The notes: generated by a model from the letters alone, not told the origin. A stretch of 64,000 bases of DNA from Liolophura sinensis (GCF_032854445.1 NC_088300.1:45253682-45317681); one strand, 5' to 3'. Counted from the first letter of the stretch, positions 11,901 to 25,072 are shown. Numbers and translations: made by a program.

Positions 11901-12990
11901 GAGATGGAGACGTGGAGGGTATTTAACTCGGATGATGGGAGATGCTTTTTTGGTGTACCTGAGCATTACAGGTAGCCAACAATAACAGCGCGCGTGCCGA
12001 TCTCCTGATTTATGTTGATTAATTGCCACACTGGCACATTTCATCTTATTTTTTGAACAAGGCGTTGTTTCGCCTGGCTGCGTCTGTAGCTGACCCCCGG
12101 TCAGTGTTGTCCGGTGGGGGTATTGTTGGCACCCTCCAGGCCAGCTCTTGGGTCAAATCTCCCCAGACCTCAAGACCTACCGTCAATACCATCTATTATA
12201 GCCGGATAACCGCATGGTTAGGCCCTCTCACACCCACAAACAAAACACAACCGGTGATAAAAAAAGTGATTGACCATGGTGATACTGATTCCAAGATTCT
12301 GAGTGATCGAAGCCATTGAAACTGACCCCCAAATGAACGAAAGGAGAACAAAAAACTAAACGGTTATAAATGAGCCAAGAAGTGAAATATATTCCGACTC
12401 ACAGAATCGCGTTTTATCTGTACCATTAACTTTTCTCTTGTTTTCTTAGTCATGAATTTAGTGCAAGGGAAAAAATAAAATTAACCCAATATAACACAAA
12501 GCAAAAGACTAAGAAATTGCCGTGGCTGGACTGTGACCAGCTGCCGATGGTTTTGACTGGTAACGCGTTGACACTGTGGCACGTTGAGAAATAATCGATC
12601 AGGTACTTCCACGTACACCGCCTGGAAATAATTGCTTAAGGCATAAATAAAATCTTTATTCAAATGCGTAAATTTTAAATTAAAAAGAGAGACGATGTAG
12701 AATCATTTTCTTTACATAGGCGATTTTCAGATTTTGTAGCTGCTTGTGTGCTCAGTTTCCAAGTCGCATACCTGAACTAATATTGGCCTTCGGCTGGCCA
12801 AGTGATATAAAGGCAGGCACACAAAAGTACAGTCCATTAACCAAGAAAGTGGAAAATACACATGTGCTGTGTAACACACAAATCAAACAAACGCCACTTG
12901 TATGCGGCAAAGGGGGTCGAGCTAGAACATTGTGCATGAGTCAGTTTGTCAGACAATCATATTTAACCTGGTCATCTTCACTTGCTCATA
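8955..12990. other. No gene recognised (contains the 9.8-kb hairpin)
   Basis: Apart from the hairpin at 9781-9890, I see only small local structures. These are a short stem-loop GCCGCTA/TAGCGGC at 10,589-10,610, a duplicated ATACTTCTTAAAGA motif near 11,285-11,325, and a poly-G run near 11,606-11,616. A GC-richer patch at about 12,060-12,240 has an open frame but no domain or splice context. Confidence 0.45.
9781..9890. repeat. Long imperfect hairpin (20-bp perfect stem)
   Basis: ATAATGCAAAAGCATAGATA at 9796-9815 is the exact reverse complement of 9859-9878. Further out, AATAAGCT at 9781-9788 pairs with AGCTTATT at 9883-9890 across a small asymmetric bulge. Inside the 43-nt loop, GGAGA (9831-9835) can pair with TCTCC (9851-9855). 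The whole could be a small fold-back transposon, a cruciform-forming site or an RNA hairpin. Confidence 0.75.
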
Positions 12991-12996
12991 TACTTA

Positions 12997-13257
12997 GGGG
13001 CCTTCGTGACTCAGTTGGTTAGCGCGCTGGCGCAGCGTAATGACCCATGAGCCTCTCACCAATGCGATCGCTGAGACTTCGAGTCCAGCTCATGCTGACT
13101 TCCTCTCCGGCCGTACGTGGGAAGGTCTTTCAGCAACCTGCGGATGGTCGTGGGTTTCCCCGGGTTTTGCCCGGTTTCCTCCCACCATAATGCTGGCCGC
13201 CATCGTATAAGTGAAATATTCTTGAGTGCGGCGTAAATCACCAATCAAATAAATAAA
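12997..13257 (+). mobile_element. SINE-A, full-length copy
   Basis: A tRNA-like head (GTGACTCAGTTGGTTAGCGC as A-box, GAGACTTCGAGTCC as B-box) is followed by CTTCCTCTCCGGCCGTACGT, the CCTCCCACCATAATGCTGGC body, and a GGCGTAAATCACCAATCAAA tail ending in TAAATAAA. Confidence 0.88.
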
Positions 13258-13259
13258 GA

Positions 13260-16200
13260 AATATACTTAATGAATATCTTACCCATAACATCTCTGTTTT
13301 ATGCACCTCCACTTAAAGCGCACGAAATACAACACCTGCCATAACATCGTACGAACTGAAATAGTCTGAAATAATAAATTCTGCATTTGTCCAAACTTCT
13401 TAATTTTTTCGTTTTATTTCACACATTCAATGTTTTCGCAATTGTGATACATGTTCTAGTTAGTCAACATCCTTCCTATTCCGATATTTTTTATTATTAT
13501 TTTCTAGTTGGTTAGGACCATTTGTATTTGAACTGTACTTGTATGATACGTTTTCCCTTTTCTCTTCATGTTTGTTTTCATCTTATTGCTATTGTGTGAG
13601 ATTTTTACGTTTTGTTCTGCATATTTTCCAGATCAGTTAACATCGTTCTTATGTCATGTTCATGCATTTGTCTGATATTTTCACATTTTTTCTCCATGTT
13701 TTGTTTGGTTGACATGAATTTATTTATTATTTCACTTCTTTCATATTTACATATTTTGTGCTTATTTTTGTTGATAATCTTCATGCTTTTAATCAAATTG
13801 TATGTTTCCTTAATTTCCCTTTCTGTGATTCAGAAATTTTTCACATTTTTCCATTTTCTTATTAGCCAACATCATTCTGAGTCCTAATTTCACTTGTTTG
13901 ATATTTTCATCGATTTTTTTCTTCCTTTCTTTCTTGCAAAATAACCACATACCTGTAAATAACTGAAATAATAAGATTAGACTTGCAATGCAGTCCCGCG
14001 ACACTCTAATATTTTAACCTGGGCCGTAATTTATGCCTTATCCAGCCATCCAAGTGAGACTAAAGATATTACATTTTTAAGGCGCCATGGAATTATCCTC
14101 GTTCTATACAAGGGTATACCCTGTTATACATTTATCCACCTTTGTCATGAGTCAGAGGCTGGGACGACCACCTCCTAGCTCTCCTCGCCTTTTGAGACAT
14201 CGTACATGTGGGCTTCTGCACACCCTTAAGCTCTAGTGGTCAGCTTAACCAGTCATTCTCTCAAATTGGCTCTCGCCCTTGCCAGTCTATTGTCCAATTG
14301 ACCAAACGGTCATCGTTTCAAGAGAAAGCTTTAACAAATAGTGCACAGGCGGTCAACTTAACAGAGCCGTTAATGTGACCACTTACCGCCAGCAGCCTTC
14401 GCCACACGTCCCGCAGCCTTTCCCTTTTTTCTGGTAAGTGCAAAACTTTAATACAACACCCATTAACTCAAATAAAACATAAAGCCGTATAAATAACCCT
14501 GCTTGTAAAAGACACGAATTCTGCGCAAGAACAGTAAATCAACCCTTAAGCCTGCTTTATCATTCTTCAAACGTACTGGGTACTGGCTTTGCAGTCAAAG
14601 CAAATACATTTATTTACATATATGTGTAACTGATTACATTGGTTCCTTACATTTCTTTAATTCCTTAGGCAAACCGATGTTTGCGATGACAGCTACGATG
14701 ATAGTGTATAATATATCGATAGCGATAGAAATTAAGACATCAGTCATAGACTAACTTTTAATTCTTTCAAAACAAATGTTTTTGCTTTGAAATGAAGAAA
14801 GTGAGGCATAAAAAGAAACAGGTGTCTAAAGGAAACAGGTTTTATATTCTAGAAGTGGTATTTTACCTCAGTGTATTGCATGTAGCAAATAATTGATCTC
14901 TAAAGTCTATGATTTTTGTGACGCTATAGTTTTTAATTTAAGAAAAGGGTAATGAATAAAAAAAATTTGACGCTAAACTACAAGAAAAACATTCGTAGCA
15001 TAGATTCGGGCCAATATATCACGGAATCGGACGAGAAAACTGACATTTAGTCACCTATAGAATAGATGTGGTCACAAAAAATTAATCGAATTTTTGGTTC
15101 CGGATTCTATCAACAAGCTGTTATGCATGTCATCTGTCTTGAGATGGATATATAAGTGTAAAACTGGCAGCAGGTATAAAGCTTTTCTTGTCTGAATTCA
15201 CTAACCCTTTTTATGTCCATCATATAAAACAGTAATCTGATCACTGAACTTTGAAAATAACAATTTCATTTTCGATGAAAACATCGGTATGTTTTTGTCT
15301 CCTGCAATAACGGTTATATAACTGGCTACGATTCCATCCACCCGATGTTAGCCAATAGCCTAAGTTGAGTCACCCAATACCGTTCTGTAAACCACCAACT
15401 CCTTTAAAGTGATTGCTATATCGCTTAGCTAATGTTTCTTCTTCACTTGTATTTTAATAATGTTGTGTTTGATATGACATCGAGAACATTGCATTGAGTC
15501 AGATATTTTCTTTAAAACAAAGTTGTCCTTTTTTATTTTCTTCTTACACATGAGCTTAACCAAATGTTGATAGCTTAACTCAGTTCTTCACAATGCTGAG
15601 AGGTTTAGATGTGCAACCACGGACTTTCTCCGAGACCGCCAAGTCGCTGGCTTTTCCCCTTAATCTGGCTTCTTGATAGAGTCCCAAAGCCCGGCTCGAC
15701 CATGTGCTGGTGACAGCTGAGTGTAGAAAATACCCTGGGAGCAAGCTAGAGTGCTAACACTGCATTAAAGGAAGACAGAAACTCCTGACGGTAGAGAGCT
15801 TCCCCTTCAACAACCGGCCTCAAGACACTGTCCATAATGGACGCCCGTTACTCTTAATGATTACGATATGGTGGTCATAAAAACACATTATGTTAGTAGA
15901 AAGAGTGAAAAGAGGCTGCACATCTGAGTGTGACAGGCCATTTAGCTCAAGAGAAAATTAATTAAAAACCGACATGAAAGCTAAATGTAGGCGCGATATA
16001 ACCACTTTTGCCGTTGCATCTTTAACGGTGATCGCATTGCCTAATATATAGCGGAGTCCATCACTGCTTCTATTTAAGATTATCTCGGGGGCAATTTAGA
16101 AATGTTAGCACTTAATTCTCTATCCGTTTTAACAAAGTGTTATTATAAGCTTATCACAGTCCGGTACGAACTGTTCAGCAAAGCTGGTTAATAGACCCAC

Positions 16201-16630
16201 TGGACTGACGGGGTAGCCGAAGCCGTCCGGTGTCAAGAGAACAGTTTGGTTTCTGTAAGGCCACTGGCTAATCGCCATTTGGCGGGGGCTAGTGGGCGGA
16301 CCGAGGCACGCTCGAATAGCGCTCACTGAATGGTCCCTCCACGCGACAGCGCCCTCTTCCCCTGCCTACTTTTCCGCCCATCATGGAAAACACTGCCGCG
16401 CTTAGTGCCCCATCCCAATCGATAGATGTCCGCGTTAAAGCCTGATGACTGCGCCATGATTTTTATTGGCCCAACAAGTCTGTATGGCCACACATTGTTA
16501 TCTAAATACTATAAACTGGTCGTCGGAAGCTGTCGTCTAATCAGTGTTGATGTCAGGCTAGTTAGGAGAGCAATGAGCGGCTAATTTCTACAGCATCCTA
16601 TCACTTCCTCTCATGAATGGATGGCGCAGA
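13260..16630. other. Intergenic sequence upstream of DBX
   Basis: No coding exon recognised. There is a low-complexity pyrimidine-rich stretch at 13,450-13,950. GC-richer islands at about 14,150-14,420 and 15,590-15,850 could be regulatory, but I can show no specific motif set that proves it. Confidence 0.4.
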
Positions 16631-16640
16631 CGAAATACCA

Positions 16641-16794
16641 TATATATAATTCATTGCTTCTCTAATATTTCATGAGGTGCAATTCAATGTGGATCTCCCC
16701 CAGGCTTGGAGTACATGCACCTTAACGCCGGCTAACTTTTTTGGCCATTGCAAGTTTGGTTTATTTTTCTGGTTTTTTGTTTCAACGGTGGTAA
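16641..16794 (+). promoter_or_regulatory. Candidate DBX core promoter and 5' UTR
   Basis: A TATA-like run TATATATAAT at 16,641-16,650 lies about 145 bp upstream of the DBX start codon. The flanking region upstream (about 16,190-16,470) is GC-richer than its surroundings and has several ATTGGC/GCCAAT-type boxes. The transcription start is inferred to lie near 16,670; this is a prediction only. Confidence 0.35.
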
Positions 16795-17689
16795 ATGATG
16801 TTCCCTAACATTTTAACGCCGTCCCCTTTGTACCAGAGCATGCTCCGGAGCGCATCTGTAGGCCAGCAGCCAAGTTCTGCCTCAACGTCATTTCTCGTGG
16901 AGAATCTCTTACGGGACAGAGGGTCAGGTTTGGTGGCCCGACCCCTCCCCGGGACAGTGCCCGTGTCCAGTTCTCTCGGGCAACGTCCAGCAGACAGTCA
17001 GTCGTCGACTTCCTCCACCCCTACGAGCACGCCGTATCTGAAGTTTGGCGTTAACGCTATTCTCTCTCCAGACACGCCATCTAAAACAGGTAAGTTTGTG
17101 CAAGATTAGACAGCGATAATGTTGATATAATAATCTACATCAGTAGACTTCATAAAATTGATAACATTTTGGATAAATGTAACCTATAGGTTTACTGTCG
17201 ATGATAAAACAGATTTGAGAGCTTGACGTTTTATTTATTAACGATTAACGTTTTCTCTTCAATAAAATACAGTTGCCGATAATGGCAAGTTAAACAATGT
17301 AGCGGGGAATGTTTGGCTATACACCACATGTACTGAAAAAGTGAATTTTAGTTTAATCTCGAAATATTTCAATATTCCTTTCTGGTTCTGAGCTAATATT
17401 TATTACAGTTAACAACTACCTATTTAAATATTGTGTGGCTTTACTTTTGAACTTCGGTGTTCTTATACTCTTCCGTTTTTCCATTCCAAATTCAGGTCTT
17501 AGTTTTAGTAGCCCCTCTCTGGCGTATAGCCATTCTTTGCCTGGACTCGGCACAGGTTGTGGGGGTAAGGTGTGCGGGAGTCTGTCCTCGCATGGTCTTA
17601 GTTGTGTTGGGTGTAACCCTCGTCACCAGGGTCTGTATGAAGGCCACCTCCCAACCCTCGTCAGACATCCCTACTTTTCAGGTAAGACC

Positions 17690-17785
<96 letters not shown>

Positions 17786-20700
17786 CTATATCTTTCTTTC
17801 TTTGCTTCATTTGCGTGAAGCTTCGTACTCACTCGGACATTTTTCACCTATGTGCATTTGTTTATGCTGGATAACAAGAGAGCACGGAATAAACCATCGC
17901 CCTTTGACAGGTACCTGACAAACACATCGACGTTTTATAGCGTTACAGTGGTTCAGGCGGCCAAGCCTGGCTTGGAATACATTTCGTTTCGCCTGATAAT
18001 AAATGTTGAAGAAGCGGTGTTTTTTAGTTGACCACGAGATTAAGTACCTATCACACTGGTTCAAAACGAGTTTCTGTCGGTAATTTAAACGAAACTGTCT
18101 TGATGAAACTCTTTGAGTCGAGACTAAGAGACTCATTTACTTGCCTATTGAATTCAGTCTTATTTTAAAAGCAATATCTTGAATGTATAGATACTCGTCT
18201 CACTATTTTTTCTTATTTTTGTAACATGCACGGTTGCATTTTGATGCTGAAACCTCTTCCGTGTATCGTATTTAATATCAAAGAAACTTCTGTAGTAAGG
18301 TTGTTATCACTCGTTAGACAACACAAATGCATATGACCCTCAGTAATTCCTGTTTTCTAGCATGACTCAGTCTGCAGGGATATTCCTGTCCGGGTATATA
18401 TGGACAATGTGGCGGCCTTGCTATAGTCGATGGCTCTCGGGCTCTGTACATAACCAAACAGTACTTTATTTCGCAGAACAAGCTCGCTAATTGCGAATGC
18501 GGCCACAGCTGTATTTGACATCGTATATAGACATTGCCAACACGTGTGTTCCGTGCCCATACATGCCTATCATATATTCATAGGCGACAACAGTTGGTAA
18601 TAAATATAATATCGAAATTCAATTAGTTTATGTTTCTGTAATGCAGGAAAAATATTGTCTCGCCATATACACATGTTGTCATGTAACAGGCTTTTTCCTC
18701 CGTTATGCCCTAGGTATGTTTGACTGAGGTCTGGTTATTGATTATGCACTGAGTTAGTGTATAAACCGTTATGGACTACAGATGTTTGACATATCGCACA
18801 ACTTTGATCATTTTGACAGACATAAATGAAAACCAAAGCCACAGGACTGTGAATGGATTGTCATATAAAACGCATGTTGCATATACACAGCTAATAAATG
18901 TCACGTTTACCCCTTAGGCAACCAGCATATAAATATAGATTTTTCTCATAACCATAACTAAGCGGTTTTCACGTACTTCCAATGTGTAATTTATTTTATG
19001 TATGTAATAACGATGACTTGTTATCATTTCGTTTAGTTTGATTTATTCAGTGGTGCTATGGCGAGGAATAATAAGAAATACTTAACGTATGATTCAATTA
19101 CGTATCTTTAATAAAATTTAGGATCTGACCAAGTCAGCTATTTCACATACTTTTGACGACCCCGTTTATGGTAGTCTACTGTTTTGTCAGTTAAAAAACA
19201 AAAATCTGCACTTTTACTTTGTGACATAAATTGCATTGGTACATGAATATCTGCACTTCACAACGTAAGCGCATGTGACAAACATCAGTCGCAAAGAATG
19301 GTCTGCGCAGATACAGCCCTCAACAGTCGTATAATTGCATGCATGCAATTATGCATGCGCAAACCCGTGCAAAAGTGTCCGTCCAGTGTCCGATTTGCAT
19401 AGCCGAAATGGGCAGTATTTCCTGCAACTGGGCAACAGGTTTGGATATTTAGGTATAAATGAAAAGCGGGTATTTGGTGAATGAGGGAGAGAAGTGAGGA
19501 ATAAATGTCCTGTATAAGGCCAGCTGCGTGGCACAAAGATCGCTATTGCTACATACATTGACATACAAACAGAAGAAAAAAAAAATCTCTGCCACCTTCT
19601 CTTTGGTATTGGCTGATAATATTCTCAAATAAGTTCAATATACCGTGGGTCTAATCTTTTATAATGCTTATATATTAAAGTGGTAATTTTGTCCGATTGC
19701 CTGTATTTCTCTTCTCAAAGACTTGACCCGCTTCCCAGGCCATTGAGCCTGTTGTTGGTTGTTTAGCTCGGCTGCTGGCGAAAGACTGGACGTTGTTGGA
19801 GTGGGAAGCTGCTGGCTGCCGGCCATTCACTCGAACAATCACCTGTTAGATTTGAAATTCATACAGAAGACATGGCTGCTATATAGCATCAGTATGGCGA
19901 CGTAAAACCAATAAATATTAGCTTTGTATACACAAATACGGGAAGCTGGCACGAGGATAATAGCTGAATATCCATGTACTTAAGCCGTTTAACATTAGCC
20001 GCATGAATAAAGAAATTACCCATATAAGATGTGATACATACACGCTGGTTTCACGGGAAACTTGAAGAACGCATTTAGAAACACAATACCCACGATATAC
20101 CAGCTTAAAACCAGTATGTATGTAGGGTAAATAATCAACTTTACCCGCTTGCCAAAACATGATGGCGGACATTTTTGGAATTTTCATGGATTTGAGTAGG
20201 TATAATGACCGTTGACCTTTCAGACCAAAGAAATAAAAAATAGTAATGAGAATACGTATCACCAGAGCTGTTGATCGATATCTTTGACTTGTGCAAATGA
20301 ATTTTTTTCGGTAATTTGGAAAACAACACTAATTGACTATAGCATCGTAACACTCTTGGTTATGGTCGTTATGGACGAAATGTGGAGAGCTGCGAAAAGG
20401 TTTTAAGACACATTTAATTAGTGAAGTTGGGGGAAATGGGGGGGGGAGCTAGTATAAATGTCCACTCCAAATTCATGCTCTGTTTGTCCGTTTTGCTCAA
20501 ACAGTGGACTTACGTAGAATTAAATAACTCCCCGTTGCTTTAGATAACCATTTATTGATTTCACAGAAAAACACAGGAGGTAATTGTATACACATATATA
20601 AGTAATATATATAGGCCTACATCTTCTCTTTGTTTGCAGCATCTTCACTACTGCCTATCCCTAACGCGTTCTCCTTTCTGAGCACAATGCGGGGGAAACC

Positions 20701-23700
20701 TAGACGAGGAATGTTAAGGAGGGCGGTCTTCTCAGACGCCCAGAGAAAGGGACTAGAGAAAATGTTTCAGAAACAGAAATACATTAGCAAACCAGACAGG
20801 AAGAAACTTGCGGGAAAGCTTGGCTTGAAGGATTCACAGGTGAGATGTGTGTTGACTTTTTTGCTTTTCCCACAGCTATATAGGCTTACTTTAGAGTGTG
20901 ATGACGTTATAGTCTCAGTACAAACGGTTCCGTAGGCCATAATTTTTATTTCTATTGCTCTATTATTAAATCCATTACAGACACACTGTTTTCTCCACAA
21001 ATGAAGTATAGGTTATTTGATATTTAAATCTTTACGCCTCCGTCCGTTTATTGTATGGTATGACCAAAGGACCAGAACGTTATAATCTGGGTCATAGGAT
21101 CTACTATTGTCATATAAAGCGTCTGTTTAGGAATTTTTACTCATATATATTGCTGTTTTAAAACTGCATGTATGCGCTACATTCGAGTTTGACTTTCCAC
21201 TAACATATCGCGAACCCTTGATGTTTATTTATTTCAAGTATCGTTTATAGTATGGGTTAAATACATTCGAAAAATTCTAATATGTGCATATAATGCCGAT
21301 GGGGCAACCCGTGTGTAGAATGGTCATGTTATTAGATTCTGATATATCAGCGTTAGCCCATGTGCACTTCTATAATACTGGTCACATACCATCCGTTATC
21401 AAGGCAGGTTACGCTATAAGCAACCTTTTCCCCCTACTTCTGCTAGAATATTAAATTGATCAATGATTGTGAAAGTTTAGTTATGACGCCAGTAACATAT
21501 GTTGTCTCTGTTAATGTATATAAAGATCGATAATTGATGCTCTGGTCATGAAGTAACCCTCAGGCTTGCCTTCTCCGCGGCGGCTTAGTCGCTGTGTATG
21601 CCTCATACATGTCCACAGATTAATAGGGACTACTGCGGTGGATATTCTGCTCTACAGTTATAGACAAGTCATAATCATGCAACACTCTGACCAACCATTT
21701 AAGGCTGAGACGTTTATATATGCCATTCAGGCAAAATGGTTCTGACAAAACTGTACGCCGGTATACTGAAAAATCCAGCACATTTTTGTCTTTGCTGTGT
21801 AGTTGATAGTCAAATTTTCATTTGGTTCACTCTTTTATTTATTTTCAATTTACTTATTTATCTGATTGGTGTGCAAGAAACTTTCGCTTATACACGAGGG
21901 AGATCAGATTTAGTTACATGCCTTGCACTAAGGACCGTACATGGTCACCAGAGCCCTGGAAAGAGACGGCGAGAGCGCGGTTATGTATTATATGTCATGA
22001 CCTCACATCATTTTAAGTATTTCTAGACCAGCCCCGTCTAATAAATTGCAATTAACATGCCTCCTTTCTTTTAAACCTAATTCCTCTTAAGCCATGGTGC
22101 TAGGTGGCGTGTAAAATGATACTATTTGTACATTTATATGAACAGTTAAAATAAAACAGTGACTGGGGTAAATTGACAAAAGACTGCATTTCACCGGTTA
22201 CGTGGGACCATTTGCCAGGTATCACACTTTGCCTGCTCTATACAGCGATAGAAAGACAAGTGTCTTTAACCATTCAGTCACGATACGCATTCAAAATTTA
22301 CACAGAGAATTATTTGTCGATTAGCTATCACTACATATTAGGTAATTCGTAAGGTTGTATTTTGTTCACAGGTAAATCAGTTTAAAATTCTTTTTCTCTT
22401 GAGAATTGTTCGTACTTACAATTGCTGTACAGAAAGTTAGGACAACAAAACTTTAGACAGGAATTTAGTGGAAATCAGAATAATACTGTATGTACTGACT
22501 GATCAATTAACATTTATTTTTAGTCTTCAAAGATACGAATGGGGCCTCCGTGGCTCAGTAGGCTAGCGCGCTAGCGCAGCGTAATGACCCAGGAACCTCT
22601 CACCAATGCGGTCGCTGTGAGTTCAAGTCCAGCTCATGCGGGCTTCCTCTCCGGCCGTACGTGGGAAGGTCTGCCAGCACCCTGCGGATGGTCGTGGGTT
22701 TCCCCCGGGCTTTGCCCGGTTTCCACCCACCATAATGCTGGCCGCCGTAGTATAAGTGAAATATTCTTGAAAACGGCGTAAAACACCAATCAAATAAATA
22801 AAATAAATAAAATAAATAAATCAAAGATACGGCGTATCTGCCAATTTCATAAACCCATAAAAGGTGGACGTCTTAAGCAGTATTTCACATTTTGATTAAA
22901 CATTTCTGTTACAATGTGTGTATTATAATAGATTATATATTAAATTATAAAACTTCTCATTGTAGAACCACTGATTGCTCAAACGCAAATAACATCACTT
23001 ACCTTTATCACCGATTTAATGAGGATGTTTTGGCGTTAGGAAGTAGCCTAAAATACGTTGAAACAATTAACCTCTAGAAGTGTCCTTGTTTTGTACTGTC
23101 CATGATGGGACCTTTAAGTATTAAACAAACATGCTTTAGAGACATGTGTTAGTATTTATGCAGATTTGCACAACTTACACTCTTTTTCTACATGTAATCA
23201 TATTCCAACACCTTCACTGTATCTTTTTGTCGGTACCATTTAAGAACTTAAGAACTGTGCATTGTATGTGCGTCACCGTTATGTCACAGCGCATGGTATT
23301 TTGTGTACTGTGTGGTAATCGATATTAAACCACCTGCGTGTGATATGTTATGAATGGCTAATCAAAGCTGAGCCTAAAGTGTGCGTGGAATAAATATGTC
23401 GTAACTCCGTCAGCATTCTGCACACTGTTGCTCACATTACATGGGATTATAATGTGCATGTGGTGTTTTAATTGTTATTAAACTCGTCCAGTTATAAGCT
23501 AAACCAGTCTCTCTTGACGTTTGTGAGACTTAACCAAAAAGAACACCAGGCGCGGTTCAGTCCCAACCTTCGAGAAGGAATTTACCTAGTCCCCCGATCC
23601 CATTGCTCGTTGGGGCCTTCATGGTGAAAGTAAAATGTCAATGGCGTTTGTATTATACGCTCCTTGAAGACCACTTATCCTCTGCCAATATAGCGTCAAA

Positions 23701-24189
23701 CAATCTCAATACGTCATTTCATCAGCATAGCTTACGAGGTTGGCGGTTTATTCCACCGATAGAACTGACCGCCATCGTATAAGTACAAACTTCTTAAGTA
23801 TTTGACAACAATAAATCAATCAATCAATCAATCAAATGAATCATTTGACCTTATAACCCGTCTCTTTTTCTCAGGTTAAAATATGGTTTCAAAACAGACG
23901 GATGAAATGGAGAAATTCCAAAGAGAGAGAACTTCTGTCCTCTGGTGGGTCACGTGAATCTACTTTGCCCAATAAAAGCAACCCAAATCCAGATTTGAGT
24001 GACGTCAGTGATGACCAGAAAGAGGCTGGAGAAGAGGGAGAGTTTGTGGCGGAGTCAGCGAGACGAGGAGATTCCCCTACACCCGAAAGCGCGCCTGCGC
24101 TGTGCGAATCGGTGGTTGAGGCGGTGCCGGAGATGTCAGAGGCGACCGGGGCGGGATCAGACAGTGAGGAAGAAATCAGCGTGTCCTGA
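16795..24189 (+). CDS. DBX1: DBX-family homeobox transcription factor (4 exons, 331 aa)
   Basis: Exons at 16,795-17,089, 17,496-17,681, 20,640-20,839 and 23,875-24,189 join with phases 1, 1 and 0 into one frame of 331 aa ending in TGA; vertebrate DBX1 is of similar length. The start is the first of two tandem ATGs, and the N-terminus (MMFPNILTPSPLYQSMLR) resembles known DBX N-termini. An eh1-type Groucho-binding motif, SFLVENLL, lies at residues 32-39. The homeodomain spans about 184-243, with helix 3 VKIWFQNRRMKWR, Gln50 (residue 233) and Asn51. An intron splits it between positions 44 and 45. The acidic, Ser-rich C-terminus ends SDSEEEISVS, like the conserved DBX end. Vertebrate DBX proteins are nuclear repressors that pattern interneuron progenitors; a similar neural role here is inferred. 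DBX1 versus DBX2 cannot be decided from the sequence alone, and invertebrates commonly have one gene. Confidence 0.95.
17693..17784. repeat. (TA)46 microsatellite
   Basis: An uninterrupted 92-bp TA dinucleotide run inside DBX intron 2. It begins only 11 bp after the exon 2 donor (GTAAGACCATG). Confidence 0.98.
17830..17965 (+). mobile_element. SINE-C-like 3' fragment
   Basis: The segment AAACCATCGCCCTTTGACAG, then GTACCTGACAAAC and CGACGTTTTATAG, matches the tail half of the element at 27,600-27,850 (AAACCATTCACCTTTGACAA, then GTTACTGGCAAAC). The head is missing. Confidence 0.45.
19333..19350. promoter_or_regulatory. 18-bp perfect palindrome with octamer-like half sites
   Basis: AATTGCATGCATGCAATT is a perfect inverted repeat in DBX intron 2. 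Each arm contains ATGCAAT/ATTGCAT, similar to POU-factor octamer half sites. It is followed at once by another ATGCATGC. A regulatory role is conjecture. Confidence 0.3.
22538..22820 (+). mobile_element. SINE-A, full-length with 11-bp target-site duplication
   Basis: A complete element in DBX intron 3: head GGGGCCTCCGTGGCTCAGTA, B-box GAGTTCAAGTCCAGC, body CCACCATAATGCTGGCCGCC, tail CGGCGTAAAACACCAATCAA and (AAATA)n. TCAAAGATACG flanks it directly at 22,527-22,537 and 22,821-22,831. The intact duplication marks a fairly recent insertion. Confidence 0.95.
23700..23835 (+). mobile_element. SINE-A-like degenerate copy
   Basis: This has GGTTTATTCCACCGATAGAA, then GACCGCCATCGTATAAGTAC and an (ATCA)n tail. 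The conserved body is recognisable but diverged. It ends about 40 bp before the last DBX exon. Confidence 0.5.
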
Positions 24190-25072
24190 GGATACACCAA
24201 ACGACGAACACTGCAATAGCTGGCGGAGGCAGCCAGTGATCTGTGTGATCTGAGTGAGCACAAAATTCTAATCCGCGTAACATCTCGGTCACTGGAGAAA
24301 ACTGTGAACTTGTACAGACATGATGGTTAATAGAACAGTGGAAATATTGACTGAGGCCTCATCCTAGAGGCACTGAAGTGCTATAAAGACATCACGAAAC
24401 TTCCAGAATGGACTTCCAGAATCGTGTACATCAAAGGCCAAATTGATGCTATATATGTCCCTAGTCAGTGTACAGCTATTAACTTCCCAAGGTCTTCCAA
24501 CAGTGTCCAAAACTGTACTACTGGAACGCACGCCCTCGATACTCTTCCAAGATGAGGATGTCGTGTGAGTGGACTGATTATAGATAAGTTTTCTCTAAGC
24601 AATCATTTCTTATATTAGGCGCGATATTTTACTTAAAGTGTTTCTTACAGAGAGTGATATAGGTAGATATTTTATATCTAATATGACCGGAGGTGATTGG
24701 TGATCCTGCCAGGTAATCCTGCTATGCGTCGGTTATAGGCTGAACGAATGACGGAACGCAAACATGTCCTTCTCCAGATATAGATAATAACAGTGGGTTG
24801 AGATGGAAAAGTAAAATCATGAAATGAGAAGAGGTTCAATGTTTGGGTCAAGACCATTACTATCGCGTAATCTTGACTTAATCACATCAGGTGATTTCTG
24901 ACAATCCCATTCTGAGTGGAGAAAAAAAAATGATGGTAACGTGAAAACGTATATGCTCGTGTATTTATGTATAAGCTGATAGAGTTTATTGCTATCTTGT
25001 GTTTTTAAAAATTATGTCGAGAAAAGTGGAATACTTGTATGTATATATTTTTGTATAAAAAGTTATTTATTA

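Noticed and set aside
12023..12319. Plus-strand frame of 98 codons with a Gly/Ser-rich middle
   Set aside because: There are no splice borders, signal peptide, domain or polyadenylation context. It is probably a chance frame in a GC-richer patch.
16129..16326. Minus-strand frame of 65 codons upstream of DBX
   Set aside because: It lies in a GC-richer promoter-proximal region, where open frames are expected by composition. No domain or conserved start context is visible.
23889..24263. Minus-strand open frame of 124 codons opposite the last DBX exon
   Set aside because: It is the shadow of the DBX C-terminal exon, whose plus-strand frame carries the conserved homeodomain helix 3 and the family C-terminus.
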